In this document: piece by piece, positions 1 through 4,535 of the stretch
How the letters are laid out: every line of letters begins with the position of its first letter
How positions within the stretch are numbered: position 1 is the first letter of the stretch
DNA from: JAABTH01 sp964492615
GTDB lineage: Bacteria; Bacillota; Dethiobacteria; DTU022
Assembly (NCBI GenBank): GCA_964492615.1
Contig: CAZBKZ010000077.1
Coordinates: 1 to 5,538, forward strand
Reading direction: 5' to 3'
Length of the DNA: 5,538 bases
The notes under the pieces: model-generated
Told to the model about the DNA's origin: nothing
The model's database searches: none
The model's input: the letters and a program-made list of their open reading frames with translations, nothing else
Position numbers and translations under genes: made by a program

Positions 1-67
1 CTTGGCGCACTCAAGACCTGACCCCATTTATGCTTTCAGGAATCTATCTTCCTTTAGCAAGCTTACA

Positions 68-96
68 TTGACAATAATAACGCAACACGTTATTAT
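68..96 (+). promoter_or_regulatory. Promoter of the higBA operon
   Basis: A perfect -35 hexamer TTGACA (68-73) is followed after exactly 17 bases by TATTAT (91-96), which matches the -10 consensus at 5 of 6 positions. This is the form expected for a housekeeping sigma-70/SigA promoter. Transcription would start about 6-8 bases after the -10, at or beside the higB ATG at 103, so little or no 5' leader is expected. The -10 box and the last bases of the -35 lie inside the palindrome at 71-99, which suggests repression by the HigA or HigBA complex. The boxes are seen directly; promoter activity is inferred. Confidence 0.8.
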
Positions 97-99
97 TGT
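71..99. promoter_or_regulatory. Perfect inverted repeat, likely HigA operator
   Basis: ACAATAATAACG (71-82) and CGTTATTATTGT (88-99) are exact reverse complements, 12 bp each, separated by CAACA (83-87). The palindrome covers the spacer and -10 box of the higBA promoter and ends 3 bases before the higB start codon. HigA antitoxins bind palindromes in their own promoters as dimers through the XRE helix-turn-helix, so this is the natural operator candidate. It lies upstream of the predicted start of transcription, so it should act as DNA and not as an RNA hairpin. Confidence 0.75.
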
Positions 100-102
100 T
101 GC

Positions 103-384
103 ATGATAAAGTCATTTGCTACCAGAGAAACAGAAAATGTTTGGAATCAGCAGTGGACAAAGCAGCTGCCAAGAGAAATCCAGCAAATCGCTTTTCGAAA
201 ATTAATTATGATTCACCGCTCTTTATCTCTAAATGATTTAATGATTCCACCAGGTAACCGATTAGAAAAACTCACAGGTAATTTTGAGGGACAAATGAGT
301 ATCCGTATCAATAAGCAGTATAGAATTTGTTTTACCTGGCACAACGGTGATGCTTACGATGTAGCAATAGTTGATTATCACTGA
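103..384 (+). CDS. higB: HigB-type mRNA interferase toxin (RelE superfamily)
   Basis: This 93-residue protein has the length and layout of HigB toxins, which cut translating mRNA at the ribosome. The opening MIKSFATRET is typical of the family. The central LEKLTGNFEGQMSIRIN and the ending in DYH are its conserved blocks. Residues matching the positions known to matter in Proteus HigB are visible: K56 or nearby, R68 (SIRIN), R74 (QYRI) and the terminal H93. The ATG at 103 is preferred because the family N-terminus begins there, although no Shine-Dalgarno site precedes it, which fits a leaderless message. higA follows 16 bases after the stop. Toxin-first order is characteristic of higBA and differs from most type II systems. 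The gene looks intact; activity is inferred. Confidence 0.93.
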   Translation: MIKSFATRETENVWNQQWTKQLPREIQQIAFRKLIMIHRSLSLNDLMIPPGNRLEKLTGNFEGQMSIRINKQYRICFTWHNGDAYDVAIVDYH

Positions 385-387
385 TTT

Positions 388-394
388 GGGGGTG
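388..394 (+). promoter_or_regulatory. Ribosome binding site of higA
   Basis: GGGGGTG lies 6 bases before the ATG at 401, just after the higB stop at 384. It fixes the higA start at 401. An in-frame TTG at 371, inside higB, has no comparable site. It also gives the antitoxin its own strong initiation signal, in contrast to the toxin, which has none. Confidence 0.7.
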
Positions 395-400
395 CGAAAA

Positions 401-691
401 ATGGACAATCAAATACCAGAAGTTCATCCGGGCGAAATACTCAAAGAGGAGTTTCTTAAACCTCTCGGTATTAGTGCATATAGATTAGCAAAAGCAACTA
501 AAATTCCTGCCACAAGAATATCGCAGATCATTATGGGCAAACGACGTTTAACAGCAGACACAGCCCTCAGGTTTGCTAAATTCTTTGGGAATAGCGCTGA
601 ATTCTGGTTAGGTATACAAATGGAATATGATCTTAGAAAAGAAAAAGCAGAAATTCAATATGTACTGGAAGAAATTAAAGAATACAAATAG
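401..691 (+). CDS. higA: HigA-type antitoxin, XRE helix-turn-helix
   Basis: This 96-residue protein is the antitoxin partner of the preceding HigB: it should neutralise the toxin and repress the operon. The family signature VHPGEILKEEFLKPLGIS is at residues 8-25. The XRE/Cro-type helix-turn-helix spans about residues 25-44 (SAYRLAKATKIPATRISQII), followed by the conserved GKRRLTADTALRFAKFFG and the EFWLGIQ block near 67-73. The C-terminal segment is charged (DLRKEKAEIQ). The start at ATG 401 is chosen for the GGGGGTG ribosome site and because the family begins about there; a longer reading from TTG 371 is unlikely. The gene is complete. The interval to the convergent broken gene ending at 710 is only 18 bases, and no terminator hairpin is visible. 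Confidence 0.94.
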   Translation: MDNQIPEVHPGEILKEEFLKPLGISAYRLAKATKIPATRISQIIMGKRRLTADTALRFAKFFGNSAEFWLGIQMEYDLRKEKAEIQYVLEEIKEYK

Positions 692-709
692 AGTTATAAC
701 CTTTGAATC

Positions 710-1209
710 CTAAACTTTGCGATACGAAGAAATCCGATCCATCCGGAAGGTTTTATTAATCCCGCTTTGATGACAATAAGCTGACAAGTATAACAACCTG
801 CCCATCATGGTTACTCCCAGTGGAGTTACTACCCTTGCTTTCCCCGGTTTGCTGCCACCCAGGTAAATCATCTCAACTGCCTGCTCGGCAGCCATCGCCT
901 CCCATAGCAGCTCGAACCCGGCCGGAGCCTGCCCCAGGGTTTTTTCATACTGCTTAAAGGTCAGCCCCGGCATAATTTTCATTAACTCTTCCGTGCTGTT
1001 AATCGCCGGAGGCATTTCGACCAGCTTAACCAAAATATCTTTCAACTGGGGTCAATCAGCTGCTGGAAGCTGTCCAGCACCGAACCATCGCCCTTGAAAC
1101 GTACCGCCCCAATTTCAACAATCCGCGCCATTGCCGGGTGCAGGCCAGTTGTCTCAATGTCGAAAGCAATGAATTCTTCCTCGCTTAGCCGTTTATAAAT
1201 TGGTCTCAC
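710..1209 (-). pseudogene. Broken DnaQ-like exonuclease / WYL-domain gene
   Basis: Two pieces in different frames appear to be one gene that has lost its middle. Reading leftward from a GTG at 1209, 55 codons give the N-terminus of a DEDD 3'-5' exonuclease: FDIETTGLHPAMARIVEIGA holds the Exo I motif (DIET), and the piece ends LIDPS at a TGA (1042-1044). In the other frame an open stretch runs to the TAG at 710-712. It begins LKDILVKLVE, which resembles the last helix after the Exo III motif, and then reads as a WYL domain (VEMIYLGGSKPGKARVVTPLGV, then RLLYLSAYC and FRMDRIS). Exo II and Exo III, roughly 100 residues in the family, are absent, and the join changes frame. WYL domains bind nucleic acids or ligands and are often regulatory. 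The DNA is visibly richer in G+C than its flanks. The single-gene origin is inferred; two unrelated fragments are the alternative. Confidence 0.72.
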
Positions 1210-1470
1210 CTAACCTTAAAAAGATGCCACTACTATCAGCTTCAACAATTATCTATACTTATAGAGTTGCACAAAAATGGCTCCTCGATTTTACACAAGT
1301 ATATAGGCTTAACTCAATGTCAATTAGACTTCTATCTAGTCTAGTTTCTATTTATCCTAATCTGCAACTCCCGGTAACTATATTATGCATCTAACACCCA
1401 TTCTAATTTAATGATCAGCTCAATATAGCCTCTGTCATGATCACTTCACGCTTTATGTGTCTAAAGTAAA
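1210..1470. other. AT-rich intergenic stretch, no gene seen
   Basis: About 260 bases lie between the broken exonuclease gene and the next small gene. A 64-codon open stretch on the + strand overlaps it but has no recognisable domain or ribosome site. ATGATCA occurs twice (1411-1417 and 1437-1443). No convincing promoter, tRNA or terminator is visible. Confidence 0.5.
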
Positions 1471-1860
1471 ATGATAAAATGCTTACAGATTAATAATGGT
1501 ATTGATACCTTCCGTCTGCGCTCTCAAAGAGAAAAGGCGATCGTTGCTCACCTGACCAGCCACGCCCATCTTAAACAAACAGTGCGAAAACTCGCCTCAG
1601 ATGAACATGAACTGTTAATGTACCTTCTCAGTAAGGGAGGTTGGGCGCTTTTAAGCTCTGTCAGCCGTAAATTCGGCAAAATGGAAGGTGATGGTTTTTT
1701 CTGGGAAGAGGAGGAGCCGCTGTCTACGACCGGTAGACTCTGGAGTAAAGGTCTTGTCATGGTCGGTAAAGCTATTCAAAATAACCGGCAGGTTAAGATT
1801 ACTGCTATTCCTGCTGACCTGAAGCCCTTGCTGGAAAAAATACTTATCAAGCCTTCCTGA
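1471..1860 (+). CDS. Conserved-looking hypothetical protein, possible C-terminal fragment
   Basis: This 129-residue protein is not assigned to a named family. It has the internal order of a folded domain: a helical, charged first part (REKAIVAHLTSHAHLKQTVRKLA, about residues 20-42), then GGW at 56-58, SRKFGKMEGDGFFW at 65-78, PLSTTGRLWSKGLVMVGKA at 83-101, and an ending IPADLKPLLEKIL at 113-125. The spacing of an FG..GD.FFW block and a GRL..KGLV.VGKA block suggests a small winged-helix-like domain, as found at the end of some longer Firmicute proteins. The ATG at 1471 has no good Shine-Dalgarno site and an in-frame stop lies 9 bases upstream (1462-1464), so this may be the tail of a decayed larger gene. 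A short independent gene is the alternative. It converges with the toxin gene ending at 1933. Confidence 0.55.
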   Translation: MIKCLQINNGIDTFRLRSQREKAIVAHLTSHAHLKQTVRKLASDEHELLMYLLSKGGWALLSSVSRKFGKMEGDGFFWEEEEPLSTTGRLWSKGLVMVGKAIQNNRQVKITAIPADLKPLLEKILIKPS

Positions 1861-1932
1861 TGCAGCCACAAGTTTTAACCGCTTACAGTAGCTTATTGTA
1901 AACCCATGGTCCCCATCGCACCCTCCTGGCGG

Positions 1933-2208
1933 CTATTTATATAGTTCGTCGTGGCTGCCAAGGTCGACTGGGATCACAATCTCCTCTTGAATGATGAAAT
2001 AGATGCTGATCCTGAAGGACAGGTTTATCGCTACCGAGTGAAGCTCAGCATGTTTACCTTTCAGCTTGTGCAGTTTTAATGAAGGATGAGTTGGGTTTAA
2101 TTCAAGCAATTGCAGGGTTTTTGAATACTGTTTAGTTAACTCAGGGTGTTTTTTTAGAAAAGCGGCCGCCCTGCGGTTGTAGCTATCTGTGTAAATAATT
2201 TTAGGCAT
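1933..2208 (-). CDS. RelE/YafQ-family toxin
   Basis: This 91-residue protein is a RelE-superfamily toxin, a likely ribosome-dependent mRNA interferase. The family pattern is clear: an N-terminal helical half (FLKKHPELTKQYSKTLQLLELNP, about 17-39), the basic block SLKLHKLKGK (43-52), LHSVAINLSFRISIYF with R66, and an ending GSHDELY (84-90) with H86. Histidines at 47, 57 and 86 and R66 are candidate active-site residues by analogy with YafQ and relatives. The ATG at 2208 follows AGAGGG (2215-2220) by 6 bases, and its first 8 bases overlap the end of the antitoxin gene, which points to translational coupling. The gene is intact. Which RelE subfamily it belongs to is uncertain. Confidence 0.87.
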   Translation of the reverse strand: MPKIIYTDSYNRRAAAFLKKHPELTKQYSKTLQLLELNPTHPSLKLHKLKGKHAELHSVAINLSFRISIYFIIQEEIVIPVDLGSHDELYK

Positions 2209-2458
2209 TAGTTACCCTCTTGATGTGTTCTTCAACGCTTTCAGCGACATAACGTCCCTTTTCATAATCCACCTTTGCTTCGTTTATTGCTGTTTCCAGT
2301 TCGCATTCACGGTAATAGTTATATTTTTCAATAGGAATTACAACATATCTGCTTCTACCCCTAACCGTAACAATTGCTTCTTCAGACTCTCTTACCACCA
2401 GGTCAATAGCAGCCACACCTTTTGTTTTTAATTCATTTGCACTGATGATATTGCTCAC
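2201..2458 (-). CDS. Phd/YefM-family antitoxin
   Basis: An 85-residue antitoxin is read from GTG at 2456-2458. The N-terminal DNA-binding part VSNIISANELKTKGVAAID (1-19) has the Phd/YefM layout of a short strand followed by helices. It is followed by the strand pair EAIVTVRGRSRYVVIPIEKYNYY (27-49), which carries the typical G-R-x-x-Y-V-V-I pattern. The C-terminal part from about residue 53 is helical and acidic (ETAINEAKVDYEKGRY), the region that wraps the toxin. A longer frame runs up to an ATG-less start at 2545, but the near-ideal ribosome site at 2463-2472 and the family N-terminus both select GTG 2458. The toxin follows with an 8-base overlap. The protein is expected to repress its own promoter at 2517-2545, more strongly with toxin bound. 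Confidence 0.86.
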   Translation of the reverse strand: MSNIISANELKTKGVAAIDLVVRESEEAIVTVRGRSRYVVIPIEKYNYYRECELETAINEAKVDYEKGRYVAESVEEHIKRVTNA

Positions 2459-2462
2459 AGGT

Positions 2463-2472
2463 ATCACCTTCT
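2463..2472 (-). promoter_or_regulatory. Ribosome binding site of the Phd-type antitoxin
   Basis: On the - strand AGAAGGTGAT matches the anti-Shine-Dalgarno complement AGGAGGTGAT with one change. It lies 4 bases before the GTG at 2458. It decides the start of the antitoxin and argues against the longer upstream reading. Confidence 0.7.
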
Positions 2473-2516
2473 TTTCTATAAAGCATTTTAATAAAACATT
2501 ATTTATAGTACATAAT

Positions 2517-2545
2517 ATAATACCATTAAGAAGGTTATTAATCAA
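2517..2545 (-). promoter_or_regulatory. Promoter of the Phd/RelE-type operon
   Basis: On the - strand TTGATT (2540-2545) and TATTAT (2517-2522) are separated by exactly 17 bases; they match the -35 consensus at 4 of 6 positions and the -10 at 5 of 6. Transcription would start near 2510, giving a leader of about 50 bases. A small inverted repeat, TTAT-N5-ATAA (2503-2515), lies at the predicted start and could be part of an antitoxin operator. The operator idea is weak because the DNA here is very AT-rich. Confidence 0.6.
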
Positions 2546-2756
2546 TAGGTATGTATTAAAATACTAGTCCTGAGAATCGTATAGAACCAAATGTTAGCAA
2601 GACTTATCCTTCGCACACGGTATCTCTACTTACTCTATTTTAACATACTAAACCGAACATATGAAACAAACCGAACCAAATCATTCGCCTGCATAGAGCA
2701 CCAAATGAATCGCATCCAATGAGTCAATCCCCCGTCACCTCGGCTCAACACGGTTA
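2546..2756. repeat. Intergenic region with short direct repeats
   Basis: No gene is seen in these 211 bases. ACCAAAT occurs three times in the same orientation (2586-2592, 2675-2681, 2700-2706), and AAACCGAAC occurs twice (2650-2658, 2668-2676). Multiple short direct repeats next to an accessory gene can mark the end of an old mobile element, but no matching partner end or transposase is visible. No terminator with a GC stem and T run is evident after the ATPase stop at 2757. Confidence 0.35.
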
Positions 2757-3965
2757 CTACAAGTTATTCTCTCCCAACAAAAAGTCAATAATGTTGCGAT
2801 GTTTAATGCCATTACGTTCCATTTTTATTTTATCCATTGATAAGACATATTTGGGGTAGTTGTCCTGAATATTTTCCAAGGCGCTAAATTCACGATTGAT
2901 AGTATCGTCATTTGCCAGCAAATAGGCAACCTGAATATATAGTTTATCGCCTCCCTTTTCAGCAATGAAATCAATTTCCTGATCAGCAAATTCTCCAACA
3001 TAAACTCGGTAGCCTTGACGCAGTAACTGCAGATAAACTATGTTTTCCAAAGCCTGGCCAACATCAGCTCCATTACTATAAAATAACCCTCTAATACCTA
3101 AATCATTGGTAAAATATTTTTCCCTGGTTTTTAATACTTGCTTTCCCTTGATATCATAGCGTGGAGCGCTATAAATTAAAAAAGCATTTTTACAAGCTTC
3201 AAGATAATTATATAGTGTTTCCCTGGACAAACTTCTGCTTTCACTTTTCAAGAAGTTCACGATTGATTGGGCAGAAAATATTTGGCCCACATTATGAAGC
3301 AGATATTTCATGAATCGTTTTAGTAAATCAACGTCTCTAATCGAGTAACGAGCAACGATATCATTAAGTAGAATGGAAGAATATATATCTTCAAGATACC
3401 CTTTAATCAAATCTTCTTGCTTGCGAAATCTCTGGATAGCAGGTAATCCGCCGTAATTAATGTAATTGATAAATTCCTGCTCAGGATCAAATTGTATTTT
3501 GCGCGTCTTGAGGTTATTGACAATCTCCAAAAATGACAGCGGGTATAGTTCCAGTGAAAAATATCTTCCTGTCAGGTGGGTTGACAGCTCCCCAGAGAGT
3601 AATTTCGAGTTTGAACCAGTGACATATATATCTGCATCATATTTTATGTTTATGGAGTTAATAACTTTTTCGAACCCATCAACTTCCTGGATTTCGTCCA
3701 GGAAAAGGTAATATTTCTCATTGCTTGATAAGTGTGCCTCGAGATATTCATTCAGCATTTTTGGCTTCCTTAATTCTTCATAATCGAGCAGCTCAAAATT
3801 AATGTGGATAATCTGCTTTTCAGAGACGCCTCTAAGCATTAATTCATCCTGGATCAACAAAAGCAATGTTGATTTACCAACTCGCCTCATTCCTGTAATC
3901 ACTTTAATTAATGGATCTCCGATTAGCATTTTCAGCTGGTTTATGTAAAGATCTCTTTTGATCAT
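2757..3965 (-). CDS. AAA_14 ATPase with C-terminal DUF4143 domain
   Basis: This 402-residue protein has the full length and order of the AAA_14/DUF4143 family. The Walker A motif is GMRRVGKST (25-33), Walker B is YYLFLDE (85-91) followed by IQEV, and a conserved VTGSNSKLLSGELSTHLTGR block follows with the sensor asparagine, then YPLSFLEI. The middle (about 180-300) is the winged-helix-like part of DUF4143. The C-terminus holds a PD-(D/E)XK-like fold relic, E330-x-D332 and YIQVAYLL at 343-350, where the usual catalytic lysine position is A347. The family hydrolyses ATP, but its cellular role is poorly known; these genes are common in accessory DNA. The ATG at 3965 follows a GGTGAGGG-type ribosome site and a short leader from a -10 at 3984-3989. 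It lies downstream of a remnant of a similar gene on the same strand. Confidence 0.92.
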   Translation of the reverse strand: MIKRDLYINQLKMLIGDPLIKVITGMRRVGKSTLLLLIQDELMLRGVSEKQIIHINFELLDYEELRKPKMLNEYLEAHLSSNEKYYLFLDEIQEVDGFEKVINSINIKYDADIYVTGSNSKLLSGELSTHLTGRYFSLELYPLSFLEIVNNLKTRKIQFDPEQEFINYINYGGLPAIQRFRKQEDLIKGYLEDIYSSILLNDIVARYSIRDVDLLKRFMKYLLHNVGQIFSAQSIVNFLKSESRSLSRETLYNYLEACKNAFLIYSAPRYDIKGKQVLKTREKYFTNDLGIRGLFYSNGADVGQALENIVYLQLLRQGYRVYVGEFADQEIDFIAEKGGDKLYIQVAYLLANDDTINREFSALENIQDNYPKYVLSMDKIKMERNGIKHRNIIDFLLGENNL

Positions 3966-3983
3966 GCCCTCACCCCTTAGGTA

Positions 3984-3989
3984 ATTATA
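3984..3989 (-). promoter_or_regulatory. -10 box of the ATPase promoter
   Basis: On the - strand a perfect TATAAT occurs here, 18 bases before the ATPase ATG. No good -35 hexamer is found 16-18 bases upstream, where the AT-rich palindrome lies. The predicted message would have a leader of only about 10-12 bases that includes the ribosome site. Confidence 0.45.
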
Positions 3990-4030
3990 CTATATATTTG
4001 TCTTATATAAAAGACATATATATAGTATAA
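3985..4030. promoter_or_regulatory. Long AT-rich inverted repeat before the ATPase gene
   Basis: Twenty-base arms at 3985-4004 and 4011-4030 are reverse complements at 19 of 20 positions, with a 6-base centre ATATAA. The inner core is TGTCT-N8-AGACA (3999-4016). The palindrome overlaps the -10 box and the expected -35 region of the ATPase gene. It has no GC-rich stem or T run, so it does not look like an intrinsic terminator. An operator for a dimeric repressor is the simplest reading; cruciform or mobile-element ends are alternatives. Confidence 0.65.
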
Positions 4031-4381
4031 AGTGTAATTGTCTTATAAAAGAGACGTTTATGAGATTAACCCTGGGTATAATTCTGCTGCGCTGGAAGAA
4101 ATCCGCGGAGAGTAAAATTTGTGGCGCTACAATGCTGAGTAAAGACTTCAAAGAGTTTATCGCATTACTTATAGTTTTACCAGCTTTTATTTCTACTGGT
4201 ATTAAACTACTTTGATGTTCAAGAATACAATCTACCTCGCTGCCTTTGTTGTCACGCCAAAAATAGATGTGTGGCTCAAGTCCCTTATTATAGCGATATT
4301 TGGCCAATTCTGTTAGTATTAATGTTTCAAAAAGCCCACCTTTGAGATAATGAATATTAAGCTGCTGTATTGAGTACAATT
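3990..4381 (-). pseudogene. C-terminal remnant of a second DUF4143 ATPase
   Basis: The open frame holds only the C-terminal third of an AAA_14/DUF4143 protein. YSIQQLNIHYLKGGLFETLI begins at the edge of the IS and matches the family pattern of a short linker before a G-x-LFE block. It continues TELAKYRYNKGL, IYFWRDNKGSEVDCIL and LIPVEIKAGK, the E-x-D and E-I-K residues of the nuclease-like fold. The ATPase half with both Walker motifs is missing because the IS21 element sits at about 4382. In-frame codons beyond that point derive from the IS end. The last roughly 15 codons run through the palindrome to a TAG at 3990-3992 and may not be original. It is a different subfamily from the intact neighbour, since it keeps the lysine of E-I-K. 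Confidence 0.85.
4039..4056. promoter_or_regulatory. Second copy of the palindromic core
   Basis: TGTCT-N8-AGACG repeats the 18-base core found at 3999-4016 with one arm base changed. The two cores share TTGTCTTATA and AAAAGA, and their centres are 40 bp apart, close to four helical turns. It reads as an auxiliary binding site for whatever binds the main palindrome. Confidence 0.45.
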
Positions 4382-4390
4382 TGTTGCGTA

Positions 4391-4475
4391 TTTCGGTCGC
4401 ATCCGGACACTGATTCCGGAAACATCCGGACAGTGTTTCGGAATTATCCGGACAGCATAACGGCACATCCGGACA
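4391..4475 (+). repeat. Phased terminal repeats of the IS21 end
   Basis: ATCCGGACA occurs four times (4401-4409, 4424-4432, 4446-4454, 4467-4475), at steps of 23, 22 and 21 bases. Between them lie diverged half-copies: TTTCGGT (4391), TTCCGGA (4414) and TTTCGGA (4436). CGG cores therefore recur about every 9-13 bases. These are probably IstA binding sites. Confidence 0.8.
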
Positions 4476-4535
4476 CCTTGTCGAGTAGATAAAAACTGGT
4501 ACTCTTTAATCAAGAGAGATTAAAGGGGGCCAACG

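Noticed and set aside
19..1054. TGACCCCA (19-26) and TGGGGTCA (1047-1054) as inverted ends of an element enclosing higBA
   Set aside because: The match is only 8 bases, and the second copy is explained by normal codons for the conserved LIDP of the exonuclease. The first 30 bases resemble sequence found near IS200-like elements, but nothing else supports a boundary.
1200..1394. A 64-codon open stretch on the + strand
   Set aside because: It has no ribosome site, no domain pattern and low-complexity AT-rich composition, and it overlaps the start of the broken exonuclease gene on the other strand.
1548..1869. Two open stretches on the - strand opposite the hypothetical gene
   Set aside because: They lack ribosome sites and domain patterns, while the + strand frame has patterned, conserved-looking motifs.
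4382..4466. Upstream extension of the ATPase remnant to a GTG at 4466
   Set aside because: The codons read through the terminal repeats of the IS (CCPDNSETLSG and so on) and are not part of the ATPase.
4401..4475. Regularly spaced repeats as a CRISPR array
   Set aside because: The repeats are only 9 bases with 12-14 base gaps, and they sit at the end of an IS21 element where such transposase-binding repeats are expected.
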